Positions 8,611 to 15,569 of a DNA stretch of 41,197 nucleotides are shown here, piece after piece (position 1 is the stretch's first letter; each line of letters begins with the position of its first letter). The DNA comes from Candidatus Obscuribacterales bacterium (lineage in GTDB: Bacteria; Cyanobacteriota; Vampirovibrionia; Obscuribacterales; Obscuribacteraceae): assembly GCA_949127735.1 (NCBI GenBank), contig CASBPX010000086.1, positions 1 to 41,197 on the forward strand. Reading direction: 5' to 3'. The notes beneath the pieces were generated by a model. That model saw nothing but the letters and a program-made list of their open reading frames with translations, was not told the origin of the DNA and did not search any database. The position numbers and the translations under genes were made by a program.

Positions 8611-9204
8611 GTGATCGATAAGCTGATTGAATACAAGCCAATACGTGCGGATCTTGAAGAAGAAGCGTCGGCTTTAATAAACACAGCTGTCTCTAATTCC
8701 GAGCCTTCTGATGCACCACAGTTTATTCACATGTGCGGCATACCTGGAGCAGGTAAGACCACTTACGTAGAGAAGTGGCTGTTGCAAAACCAGGGTTATT
8801 CATGCGTGCAGTTTGATCAAGTGATGGAACAGTTATCTGGCTATGGAGAAGATTTGATCGAGCGGGGTTCTGAGTCAGCTTTTGCCTTGTGGGAGTTGCC
8901 TGCCCGCGCCATTGGCTATCATTTGCTTCAAGCATTGGTTGATGGCCGGCGCAATGTTTTATTCGATCACAGTGCAACCAATCGTATGCATGTGGATCTT
9001 ATTGGTGCAGTTAAGAGAAGAAATTATCGTACTCATATGCACTATATTCAATGCTCGCCGAAAACTGCTGTGGAGCGCGTCAAGCTACGAGAGACGATTA
9101 CAGGAAGGCATACACCCGAAGCGCTTATTTATGAGAGAGAAGAGCTTCTTCAAGAGCTGTTACCGCTTTATCAAAATTTGGTAGATAGGTTTGTTGCGGT
9201 TTAG
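8611..9204 (+). CDS. P-loop kinase, AAA/zeta-toxin-like
   Basis: The 197-aa protein carries a Walker A loop GIPGAGKT at residues 43-50, a Walker B-like NVLFDH at 115-120, and an Arg-rich lid KLRETITGRHTPEALIYER near residue 160. This suits a small-molecule or polynucleotide-end kinase, or a zeta-toxin relative. The start is GTG, 9 bp after the phosphatase stop. Its C-terminal ~88 codons are repeated about 1.1 kb downstream at roughly 90% nucleotide identity by eye, in a broken copy. No antitoxin-like gene precedes it, so I favour a housekeeping kinase over a toxin. Confidence 0.65.
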   Translation: MIDKLIEYKPIRADLEEEASALINTAVSNSEPSDAPQFIHMCGIPGAGKTTYVEKWLLQNQGYSCVQFDQVMEQLSGYGEDLIERGSESAFALWELPARAIGYHLLQALVDGRRNVLFDHSATNRMHVDLIGAVKRRNYRTHMHYIQCSPKTAVERVKLRETITGRHTPEALIYEREELLQELLPLYQNLVDRFVAV

Positions 9205-9210
9205 ATTTGG
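8939..9210 (+). repeat. Direct repeat copy A (3' half of P-loop kinase gene)
   Basis: This 272-bp stretch matches 10083-10362 in the same orientation, with about 25 substitutions counted by eye over the ~250 coding bases, plus an 8-bp difference near the end. Similarity starts at a shared TTGATGG and ends just after the stop codon at TTTGG. Copy A is intact within the kinase gene. Confidence 0.9.
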
Positions 9211-9395
9211 CAGTGGCTGTCAGCTTCTATCGGTGCCAGATCTGTATATCATTGGATTTAAGGGAACTACTGTATCTGTTTTATTGCGACCCCGATATCA
9301 ATCTGGGCAGAAGGCCACGCAATTAGCTCTTGAAGGAATTTCAGTGAACTGCTGGTTTGCTGACAGAGTACAAAACAGCCCCGGTGTAATTGATG

Positions 9396-9419
9396 TATAA
9401 TACCTACAATGAATGTAGG
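9396..9419 (+). promoter_or_regulatory. Candidate promoter -10 and inverted-repeat operator for AbiEi
   Basis: A perfect TATAAT lies at 9396-9401. It is followed at once by CCTACA (9403-9408) and TGTAGG (9414-9419), an inverted repeat with a 5-nt spacer. AbiEi antitoxins are known to repress their own promoters by binding inverted repeats, so this is a fitting operator. No good -35 is seen at 16-18 bp. Confidence 0.45.
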
Positions 9420-9431
9420 AAATATGATGTT

Positions 9432-10034
9432 ATGCTTTGCAAGAACTACGCCAAACAGCTTTACGAGATAGCCGAAAGTCAAAATGGCTATTTCACAGCT
9501 AAGCAGGCTCTGGCATCCGGCTATTCCGACAGAATGCAGACTTACCACGTGCAGAATGGCGATTGGATAAGAGAGTCCAGGGGCATTTTCAAGCTGGCTT
9601 CCTACCCACCAGTACAGGAGCCTGAACTCATGGTCTGGTATCTCTGGTCCTGCAATCGCGCAGAAGAGCCGCAAGCAGTGTTTTCGCACGACACGGCCCT
9701 GCAAATATATTCGCTCTCGTCCTGGAATTCGCAAAACATCCACATGACGGTCCCGCCCAGCTTTCGCCGCATGGTCGTGCCGGATGTTCTGCGCCTGCAC
9801 CATAGGCACCTGGATAAAAAGGACATCGCAATTCGCCACAGCGTGCCAGTAACCAAGCCGCTTAAAACAATTGTCGACCTGCTGATTGACGGACACACGC
9901 CTCGCAAATATATCAAAGAAGGACTGGAGGAAGCGCTTGACCAAAACCTCATTCTTCCAGGCGAGATCGCTGATGCAAAACTCACGGAAGAAGAACGGAC
10001 ACTATTTGAAGACCTTATGCGGAAGACTGCCTGA
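9432..10034 (+). CDS. AbiEi-family type IV antitoxin (transcriptional regulator)
   Basis: The N-terminal ~55 residues form the winged helix of AbiEi proteins, with the typical GYFTAKQALASGYSDR and GDWIRESRGIFKL segments. The C-terminal part (HDTALQIYSL, PDVLRLHHRHL, VTKPLKTIVDLLIDG) is the AbiEi antitoxin domain. AbiEi represses its own operon and counters the nucleotidyltransferase toxin AbiEii. The ATG at 9432 has TAGGAA about 10 nt upstream; earlier in-frame starts (TTG 9390, ATG 9393) fall inside the promoter and operator and are unlikely. Its stop overlaps the next ATG (TGATG), the usual AbiEi-AbiEii coupling, but the downstream toxin gene is destroyed. Base composition resembles the accessory patch. 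Confidence 0.82.
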   Translation: MLCKNYAKQLYEIAESQNGYFTAKQALASGYSDRMQTYHVQNGDWIRESRGIFKLASYPPVQEPELMVWYLWSCNRAEEPQAVFSHDTALQIYSLSSWNSQNIHMTVPPSFRRMVVPDVLRLHHRHLDKKDIAIRHSVPVTKPLKTIVDLLIDGHTPRKYIKEGLEEALDQNLILPGEIADAKLTEEERTLFEDLMRKTA

Positions 10035-10336
10035 TGCCAGATCCAAAACATTACACCAATGCTCGAAACTTCAGGCAGGCGCTTGATGGTAAGCGCAATG
10101 TTTTATTCGATCACAGTGCCACCAATCGCATGCATGTGGATCTTATTGGTGCAGTTAAGAGGAGAAATTATTCTTCTCACATGCACTATATTCAGTGCTC
10201 TCCAGAAACTGCTGTGGAGCGCATCAAGCTAAGAGAGAAGATTACAGGAAGGCATACACCCGAAGCGCTTATTTATGAGAGGGAGGCGCTTCTGCAAGAA
10301 CTGTTGCCTCCTTATCAAAATTTGGTAGATTGGTAG
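10034..10336 (+). pseudogene. Chimeric remnant: AbiEii toxin N-terminus fused to kinase C-terminal copy
   Basis: The frame starts at an ATG overlapping the AbiEi stop and encodes MPDPKHYTNARNFRQAL, which resembles the first residues of AbiEii/AbiGii nucleotidyltransferase toxins. Right after QAL it switches to DGKRNVLFDHSATNR and continues as the C-terminal ~84 residues of the upstream P-loop kinase. The fused part keeps the Walker B-like and lid segments but has no Walker A loop, and no nucleotidyltransferase motif remains, so neither parent activity is expected. It ends early at VDW because TGGTAGAT is duplicated in tandem (10323-10338), which puts a TAG in frame. The open frame could still yield a 100-aa protein. 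Confidence 0.75.
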
Positions 10337-10362
10337 ATAGGTTCGTTGCGGTTTGAGTTTGG
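10083..10362 (+). repeat. Direct repeat copy B (truncated kinase copy)
   Basis: This is the second copy of 8939-9210. It lacks the 5' half of the gene and has an 8-bp tandem duplication of TGGTAGAT. At the left boundary the AbiEii reading CTTCAGGCAGGCGCTTGATGG resembles the kinase CTTCAAGCATTGGTTGATGG, so the join may have used this short similarity. Confidence 0.88.
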
Positions 10363-10405
10363 ATCATGAGGCCAAGTGTGACACAACTAGTGAGTTCCAG
10401 GAATA

Positions 10406-10600
10406 ATGACAATATTTAAGATAGCACTACTGATTATTGCCCTGGTATCCTCAGCCTTTATCTACTACGAATTTGAATTTCATAAGTTGTCCAACTTACG
10501 CGCGGTTGGTTATGCTCTGTGTCCTACCTATGATTTACAGAACTGGCCGCCATGGCCACCTTTCTATAGACCTTTGAAGGCCACAAAATGGTGGATTTAA
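10406..10600 (+). CDS. Small membrane-anchored hypothetical protein
   Basis: The 64-aa product has one N-terminal hydrophobic span (about residues 4-22) followed by a short Trp- and Pro-rich tail (NWPPWPPFYRP). I do not recognise it. It overlaps the next gene by 13 bp, which suggests translational coupling. The gene lies in the AT-richer accessory patch. Confidence 0.4.
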   Translation: MTIFKIALLIIALVSSAFIYYEFEFHKLSNLRAVGYALCPTYDLQNWPPWPPFYRPLKATKWWI

Positions 10601-10950
10601 TTTTGCGAAAGGTTGACAGCGTGTTTGGAAGCAAACCGCCGACGTGGTTCGTTGTGATGTGTTGGTGTTATCCATTTTTATGGCAGTTATTGGGTTCGGT
10701 ATTCGTTCAAATGTTTGGCACTAATCACGAGTTGCAGGACAAATTTGCTGCGTTGTATGTCTTGATAGGTTTTCCGTTGCCATTGTTAGTATTGCTGTGT
10801 TTTAGCAAATGGTATAGGCGTCACGTAGTATTCATGGTATCGGCATGGTGCATTCTATTTGGCATTATGGGAGGCATGACATTCAGTTCTTTCAATGCAC
10901 AGATACACAAGTGTTTTCAAATCGTTTTAAGCATTGTCGAAAATAGATAG
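10588..10950 (+). CDS. Multi-span membrane protein, hypothetical
   Basis: The 120-aa product shows three likely membrane spans (about residues 18-42, 53-72 and 78-100), with basic residues (KWYRRH) between the second and third, and a short polar tail. No family was recognised. The ATG overlaps the upstream small membrane gene, so the two are likely one unit. A perfect 9-bp hairpin follows 15 bp after the stop. They might be cargo of the same accessory insertion as the AbiEi remnant. Confidence 0.5.
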   Translation: MVDLILRKVDSVFGSKPPTWFVVMCWCYPFLWQLLGSVFVQMFGTNHELQDKFAALYVLIGFPLPLLVLLCFSKWYRRHVVFMVSAWCILFGIMGGMTFSSFNAQIHKCFQIVLSIVENR

Positions 10951-10965
10951 CGATGCACACTAAGT

Positions 10966-10995
10966 CTCGGCAGGCATTATGTAGTACCTGCCGAG
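10966..10995 (+). terminator. Hairpin downstream of small membrane genes
   Basis: CTCGGCAGG (10966-10974) pairs perfectly with CCTGCCGAG (10987-10995) across a 12-nt loop. It sits just after a stop codon, as a terminator would, but no T-run follows, so it may only stabilise the mRNA end. Beyond it, 11000-11390 holds no convincing gene: two opposed open frames (11026-11220 and 11007-11297) have weak starts and no recognisable content. Confidence 0.45.
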
Positions 10996-11247
10996 TTGAG
11001 TGGGTTCTAGCTGTGTCTGTCCGGTTTGTTGAAAAACCATCCCAATTTCCTGTACTTTTTGTCCTTTAAAGCAAGGAAATTGCAGGAAAAAGATGCCACC
11101 ATTAACGCCACTAAGTTGTTCGACCAGTCGAAAGTCGAAAACTTCCGCAATTCTTTCACCTTTAATTCGGAAGAGAAAGCGCCACCATATGCGAAGCCGG
11201 AATTATCTGCCAGCGGCTGATATGGATCGTTATGTTTCGATCTACTA

Positions 11248-11282
11248 TTTCGAAAACGCCCTGTAGATGGGAGTTTTCGAAA
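11248..11282. repeat. 14-bp-arm inverted repeat (hairpin)
   Basis: TTTCGAAAACGCCC (11248-11261) and GGGAGTTTTCGAAA (11269-11282) match in 13 of 14 positions around a 7-nt loop. No T-run or gene end is next to it. It may be a small repetitive element, a protein-binding palindrome or a relic of a mobile element end. Confidence 0.6.
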
Positions 11283-11393
11283 TGGCGGAACGCTCACTGA
11301 GCCTTTTGGGGTACCCTAACAGCTTCGAAATCGCTAAATCGCCGAAGTTGAATTTGGAGCAGACTTAAAACAAAAAAAAGTGTCTCAAAGTTA

Positions 11394-11422
11394 TTGACAC
11401 GTTCCGAAATGAGCATTTTATT
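11394..11422 (+). promoter_or_regulatory. Sigma-70-like promoter for the WG-repeat gene
   Basis: A consensus -35 TTGACA is at 11394-11399, with AT-rich TTTATT/TTATTT hexamers 17-18 bp downstream. Transcription would start near 11430, leaving a leader of about 55 nt before the ATG at 11484. This argues against using the TTG at 11394 as a start codon. Confidence 0.45.
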
Positions 11423-11483
11423 TGTACTAGATACGTTCTATAAATCGGGTAACATAAAGTTAGTTACCGGTCGAGCTGCAATT

Positions 11484-12749
11484 ATGATGTCTAAACCTCT
11501 GGGAAGTATCCTTATCGCCCTGGTTGTGCTATTCGGATATTGTTTACTAGCTAACCAAGGGTTGTTCGATTGGACTACTCGAAAACTAGAACCTTTCGGA
11601 TTTATTAACCAGAAGGGAAATATGATTTTCAACCTAAGGGAATTTGATAAGAATGGTACGTTCATAACTATCTCTGACTTTAATGATGATTTCTGCCGAA
11701 TTTCTAGTCTGCTACCTTTGCCGTTGAAGCACGGCGCTCGCAATGAATCAGCTGGGTGCTCGTACTTAAACAAAAGAGGCGAACTTTTGGCCACTACAGC
11801 TGCGCTGATTTCAGGTAGAGATTTCTCGGATGGCCTCGCTGGAGTGTATGTCTTGGATAACACGCAGACACTTAAAGATTCGACCCTGGTAACCCGGAAT
11901 TGGTGGTATTTGAACAGTAATGGAAAAGTTTCTTTGGGCCCATTTTCGGAAGTGCAAGATTTTTCAGAGGGATTGGCGGCCGTCAAAAATATAGGCGACA
12001 AATATTGGCGTTACATAGACAAAGCAGGAACTGAAAGGTGCTTTGGGCAATTTGAAGATGCTACGCGTTTTGCTTGTGGTAGAGCAGCAGTATACGTCAA
12101 TGGTAAGTGGGGGCTCATTGCCAGCAGCGGAAAGACTATCTTATCTCCTACGTATAAAGATAAAATCAGGCCGTTTCATGAAAATTTTACTGCAGTTGAG
12201 ATGCCCTCAAAGAATCAAGTGTTATATCTGAATAGAGATGGACAGGTCCAACTGAGTGTACATAGAAGCAATTCTATTCACAAAAAATTTCTTCACTATG
12301 ACCCAGCCAAAGGTATTTTCTCTGTGCAAATAGACAAACCGTACAACGCTTCATCAGTTGAAATAAACGAACCTAGCTACGACGTTTCTGACGGACTCAT
12401 TGTTATTGAAAAAAGTGGAAAGTTTGGATATGGTGACCTAAACGGCAATATTGTTGTAACTCCTAGGTTTGACTATTGCTGGCCTTTTTCAGAAGGGCGG
12501 GCTCGCGTCTACAGGGAAAATTCGGAAGCGGGTCTATTTGGCTATATTGATCGTTTAGGAAATGAAATTATTCCCTGCAAATATATAGAAGCTAGTACTT
12601 TTTCCGAAGGCTATGCTGTTGTGATTGAACATGATTATTTGAAAAGTAAGTACATCGATCAAACAGGGCGTAATGTTTTTAACAAAACTTTTCCGGCTGC
12701 TAAAAGTTTTCACAATGGATTTGCGTTCGTCGGTCGCTCGTTGTACTAG
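11484..12749 (+). CDS. WG-repeat protein with N-terminal membrane anchor
   Basis: After an N-terminal hydrophobic span (SILIALVVLFGYCLLA) the protein is built of WG (beta-leucine-rich) repeats. Clear units contain phrases such as FGFINQKGNMIF, YLNSNGKVSLGPF, KWGLIASSGKTIL, FGYGDLNGNIVV and FGYIDRLGNEIIP, each followed by a (D)FSEGLA/EGYAVV-type turn. Such proteins are common in large bacterial genomes and are thought to be beta-propeller-like surface or interaction modules with no known catalysis. The membrane anchor suggests an extracytoplasmic location. The ATG at 11484 (or the next codon) fits the promoter above; TTG 11394 and ATG 11409 are alternatives. Two stop codons in tandem end the gene. 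Confidence 0.75.
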   Translation: MMSKPLGSILIALVVLFGYCLLANQGLFDWTTRKLEPFGFINQKGNMIFNLREFDKNGTFITISDFNDDFCRISSLLPLPLKHGARNESAGCSYLNKRGELLATTAALISGRDFSDGLAGVYVLDNTQTLKDSTLVTRNWWYLNSNGKVSLGPFSEVQDFSEGLAAVKNIGDKYWRYIDKAGTERCFGQFEDATRFACGRAAVYVNGKWGLIASSGKTILSPTYKDKIRPFHENFTAVEMPSKNQVLYLNRDGQVQLSVHRSNSIHKKFLHYDPAKGIFSVQIDKPYNASSVEINEPSYDVSDGLIVIEKSGKFGYGDLNGNIVVTPRFDYCWPFSEGRARVYRENSEAGLFGYIDRLGNEIIPCKYIEASTFSEGYAVVIEHDYLKSKYIDQTGRNVFNKTFPAAKSFHNGFAFVGRSLY

Positions 12750-12750
12750 T

Positions 12751-12893
12751 AGCAGGTCACTCCCGGTGCGCGTCAAGGAGTCGCGCGATGGTTCACCAAG
12801 ACCCGCTTTTTACGAGGAAAGAGTGTAGCGGAAGTCTTGAACGACATTGGAGGTTGGTTCGCTTAATCGGCGGACCAACCTTCTTTTTTTTCT
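12751..12893 (+). ncRNA. Candidate structured RNA or structured 3' UTR
   Basis: Three consecutive stems fill this gene-free stretch. First, GCGCG (12768-12772) pairs with CGCGC (12782-12786). Second, AAGACCCGCT (12798-12807) pairs with AGCGG plus GTCTT (12827-12838) around a 2-nt bulge. Third, there is a strong terminator hairpin at 12851-12881. The layout suits a terminated small RNA of about 140 nt or a folded 3' end of the WG mRNA. I recognise no known RNA family. From 12881 to 13133 no convincing gene is seen. Confidence 0.3.
12851..12892 (+). terminator. Rho-independent terminator
   Basis: AGGTTGGTTCGC (12851-12862) pairs with GCGGACCAACCT (12870-12881), with one G-U pair and a 7-nt loop. 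A T-rich tract with eight consecutive T residues follows. This is the clearest intrinsic terminator in the window and ends the WG-gene or candidate RNA transcript. Confidence 0.85.
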
Positions 12894-12977
12894 TTGTCTT
12901 TTTAACAGACTTTACCGAAAAGGATGTCCTGTGAATTTGCACGCTTTTTTTCTCCTTTTTTATGGCATTAAAGTCCG

Positions 12978-13059
12978 AAAATTTTGCGAATTATTTTTCG
13001 CGTTGTTCGCCCGTCTAGCTTTCGGGCGACGTGGATGGAAATTTAATTCGCAAAATTTT
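12978..13059. repeat. Nested inverted repeats
   Basis: AAAATTTTGCGAATTA (12978-12993) is the exact reverse complement of 13044-13059. Inside lies a second perfect hairpin, TCGCCCG (13007-13013) and CGGGCGA (13023-13029). A further ATTCGCAAA occurs just outside at about 13069-13077. No gene is seen here, and the structure looks like a small non-coding mobile element or a replication/recombination palindrome. Confidence 0.6.
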
Positions 13060-13133
13060 GGAAAAACAATTCGCAAACTCACACCCGTCCCTTGCAAGAT
13101 GACGCCAGACACCAGGTCGATTAATTGATCAAG

Positions 13134-13232
13134 CTAACCTCGTCCTTTTGCATTCATATAAAAACGCAGAGCACGAAGCGCCAGGTATGCCTCACTATCA
13201 TCTAATTTAACTTCCTTCTTTTCGTCATTCAT
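13134..13232 (-). CDS. Possible small charged protein
   Basis: A 32-codon frame starts at an ATG with CGGAG about 9 nt upstream and encodes MNDEKKEVKLDDSEAY followed by an Ala/Leu/Arg helix ending in KGRG. It is divergent from the NTF2-like gene with a 52-bp gap. The amphipathic composition and good ribosome-binding site are the only evidence. Confidence 0.25.
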   Translation of the reverse strand: MNDEKKEVKLDDSEAYLALRALRFYMNAKGRG

Positions 13233-13284
13233 GCTGTAATGCTCCGAGATACGGCGATTACTAAGAGCAACCAAAGGATTACAC

Positions 13285-13686
13285 GTGACGAATAACCCAC
13301 CGACCGAAATCCAAACGCTCATCGAGAATCACATCAAGGGCTTCAACGAGCATAACGTCGACCTTTTCATCAGCGTTTTTGGAGATACGGCAATTATCAT
13401 TGACGGTATCGCCCCGTATCGCTGGTTGAACCCAAACGCTCCAACAAAATGGCTAGCTGACGTAGAGAAATGGCGTAAAGACTTTGGCGTGACGCACGAA
13501 TTCTTGTCCTACGAAATGACCTTCTGGAATGTCGAAGACTCGAATGCATATGCCGTTATTGCAGGCAGCCTCGAGGTAACCATAAAAGATCAGAACGTTG
13601 TTCGAACGGGAACCATGGCGTATACCTTTGCAAAATACAATGGCGTATGGAAGATTGAGGCGCAAGCTTGGGGGCGAACTTCCTAA
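13285..13686 (+). CDS. NTF2-like (SnoaL/DUF4440-type) protein
   Basis: The 133-aa GTG-started product has the cone-shaped NTF2-like pattern. It has a first helix (IQTLIENHIKGFNEHNVD), then a strand with FISVFGDTAIIIDG, a mid-part with KWRKDFGV, then strands SLEVTIKDQNVVRTGTMAYTF and a terminal GVWKIEAQAWGRTS, typical of the 'W-K-I' ending of ketosteroid-isomerase-like proteins. Members are stress-linked binding proteins or small isomerases. No catalytic pair can be named with certainty. It stands alone between the hairpin-rich gap and the convergent Rieske gene. Confidence 0.65.
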   Translation: MTNNPPTEIQTLIENHIKGFNEHNVDLFISVFGDTAIIIDGIAPYRWLNPNAPTKWLADVEKWRKDFGVTHEFLSYEMTFWNVEDSNAYAVIAGSLEVTIKDQNVVRTGTMAYTFAKYNGVWKIEAQAWGRTS

Positions 13687-13752
13687 AAGTGCTCGCATTC
13701 TCATCGTGACGCAAAACTCTGCCAAATTATTCCGCAAAGTTAACTTCTAAAC

Positions 13753-14943
13753 TCAAGTCCGCCAGCGCAGAACTGTTTCTTTAATAGGATTGACGAAAGG
13801 TCGGCCTTGATCTTGAGCGTCATTCCATTCTTTTTTGAGGACGAAATACCATTTACTCGGTGTACCAGAATCTTTTATTGTCATGATCAAATTGGGCTTG
13901 TAGTGCAAACCCTTCCCTTGCAAGATGGCAATGCCACCGTCCTGAACAACAAAGCTGTAGACTCCCCAATCAATGAAAGGTCGCACTAGCGGCGCAATTA
14001 AACGGGCAAAAGGAGCGGCCCAGTAAGTTATATGTGTGAACTCTGTTGTGGTTTCGTCTATCGGTGTAATTGTTGTGATGCCCGATAAAACTGCCTTACC
14101 GCCGACGATAATGTGCTCCATTCGATAGGCTGGCAGGCGAAAACCAATTTCAGTTTCGATATCAGTACCTAGAAAATTGAGCAGAAAAGATTGCTTCGGT
14201 CTTTTGTGCTTGACCATGGTCCAACCAGTACCGCACGGTACATAGGTTTTTACCTTCTCTTTGATAGAGTTTCCACTGCGCGACCACCACCATTGTTTGT
14301 GCACGTAAGGTACATGAGCCGGATCAAGCAAAGCGACTACATGATAGTCAAAATGATTCGGCACTCTTAAAGTGGTGCATGTTTGCGCAAAAGTGCCACC
14401 ATTGAGAAGTGGTGCACTCGGTATTTCAGGCAAATTTTCCGTGACGTCTCCGAAGTAAACCCAGATGCAGCCCTGAACTTCTTCGCAAGGGAATGATTGT
14501 GTTTTGATGGCACCGACGTTCATTCGATTACATTCGGCCAGGTCTGGAATTTCTGTGCAGACACCTGAAGTGTCAAAACGCCAACCATGGTATGGACACT
14601 GCAACTGGCAGCCATCAAAACCACCTGCACTGAGTGGCACACCTTGGTGCGGGCAAATATCGCGCATAGCAAAGACTTTGCCGTCTTTGTCTCGGCCAAT
14701 TAAAATCAAGTCGCAAAGCATCTCTTTTGAGATGGTTTTGCCCGTTTTAACTTTGTCACTGAGGGTCGCGAAATACCAAATATTTCGCACAAAAGAAGTG
14801 CCGACAGCCATACTTTTCTCTCGAACATTGCGCGAGGCCGAGCTTACGACTTCATCGGGGGCAGTTTCGATCGAAATTTTTGAAGGAGCTGTAGAGTTTT
14901 CTGGCATGGCATCATAGTACACGCCTGGCAAATTCGTTGTCAT
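13753..14943 (-). CDS. Rieske non-haem iron oxygenase, PaO/vanillate-demethylase-like
   Basis: The 396-aa protein has a Rieske [2Fe-2S] site with Cys97 and His99 in CPHQGVPL and Cys116 and His119 in CPYHGWRF. A mononuclear iron site follows: Asp207, His210 and His215 in LLDPAHVPYVH. This is the core of ring-hydroxylating and demethylating oxygenases of the pheophorbide a oxygenase branch, common in cyanobacteria and plants. It needs an electron-donating reductase, and none is encoded nearby. The first ~45 residues are polar and may be an over-extended N-terminus; starts at Met13 or Met45 are possible. The C-terminal region has two hydrophobic stretches (FARLIAPLVRPFIDWGVYSF) that could contact a membrane. 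The substrate is unknown. Confidence 0.85.
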   Translation of the reverse strand: MTTNLPGVYYDAMPENSTAPSKISIETAPDEVVSSASRNVREKSMAVGTSFVRNIWYFATLSDKVKTGKTISKEMLCDLILIGRDKDGKVFAMRDICPHQGVPLSAGGFDGCQLQCPYHGWRFDTSGVCTEIPDLAECNRMNVGAIKTQSFPCEEVQGCIWVYFGDVTENLPEIPSAPLLNGGTFAQTCTTLRVPNHFDYHVVALLDPAHVPYVHKQWWWSRSGNSIKEKVKTYVPCGTGWTMVKHKRPKQSFLLNFLGTDIETEIGFRLPAYRMEHIIVGGKAVLSGITTITPIDETTTEFTHITYWAAPFARLIAPLVRPFIDWGVYSFVVQDGGIAILQGKGLHYKPNLIMTIKDSGTPSKWYFVLKKEWNDAQDQGRPFVNPIKETVLRWRT

Positions 14944-14983
14944 TAGGTCTGCCTAAGGTAGCTCTACTGGTCCTTCTCCGGGT

Positions 14984-15553
14984 TCACTTTGCGCAACGTT
15001 CGCGTCTGAAGCAAAGTTTCGAATGATCATTTACCATGCCTATCGCTTGCATCCATGCGTAGGTGATTGTTGGTCCGACAAATTTGAAACCACGTTTCTT
15101 CAGGGCTTTCGATATTTGCATAGATAAGTCTGTCTGTGTGGGAAACGTCTTACCGTCTGATTTGATGATCTTGCCGTTGGTGAACGACCAGCAGTAAGCG
15201 CTGAAGTCTTCATCATTTTCTTGCATCTCGCAGAATATTTTTGCACCACTGATAGTTGCTTCGATCTTGGCTCTAGCTCTAATGATGCCTTCATCGCTCA
15301 TCAAGCGCTCGATATCTTTCTCTTTAAACTTGGCCACCTTGACCGGGTCGAAACTGGCAAAAGCTTTGCGAAAGGTTTCGCGCTTATTAAGGATAATGCT
15401 CCAGGATAGTCCGGCCTGAAAGCCTTCGAGCATGAGCATTTCCCAGAGAGCGCGTGAGTCGCGCACGGGCACTCCCCACTCTTTGTCATGATATTCACGC
15501 ATGAGCGGGCTGCTATTCTCAGCCCAGGGGCAGCGTTCTTTGACTTCTGCCAT
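14984..15553 (-). CDS. tag: DNA-3-methyladenine glycosylase I
   Basis: This base-excision repair enzyme removes 3-methyladenine from alkylated DNA. The product starts MAEVKERCPWAENSS and carries YHDKEWGVPVRD, FQAGLSWSIIL and VGPTITYAWMQAIGMVNDHS, all diagnostic of Tag. The zinc ligands Cys (RCPW), His (YHDKEW), His (NDHS) and Cys near the end are present. The ATG at 15553, with AAAGGACG upstream, places the Cys as in E. coli Tag; an in-frame GTG at 15583 would add ten residues and overlap the upstream small gene. Length is normal for the family. Confidence 0.9.
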   Translation of the reverse strand: MAEVKERCPWAENSSPLMREYHDKEWGVPVRDSRALWEMLMLEGFQAGLSWSIILNKRETFRKAFASFDPVKVAKFKEKDIERLMSDEGIIRARAKIEATISGAKIFCEMQENDEDFSAYCWSFTNGKIIKSDGKTFPTQTDLSMQISKALKKRGFKFVGPTITYAWMQAIGMVNDHSKLCFRRERCAK

Positions 15554-15569
15554 TGCCAGTGTACGTCCT

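Noticed and set aside
8611-9204. Calling the P-loop kinase a zeta toxin
   Set aside because: There is only fold-level resemblance, no epsilon antitoxin gene, and an apparently housekeeping operon context.
9191-9400. 69-codon frame between kinase and AbiEi
   Set aside because: It overlaps the kinase end, has no ribosome-binding site and runs into the AbiEi promoter.
11007-11297. Opposed open frames of 96 and 64 codons
   Set aside because: Both have weak starts, no recognisable features and include inverted repeats; neither is convincing.
11394-11483. TTG 11394 as start of the WG protein
   Set aside because: This TTG is the beginning of a consensus TTGACA -35 box; ATG 11484 precedes a normal membrane anchor.
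12847-13128. 93-codon plus-strand frame after the WG gene
   Set aside because: It runs through the terminator hairpin and T-tract and the palindromes, and its Phe-rich sequence comes from poly-T; no ribosome-binding site.
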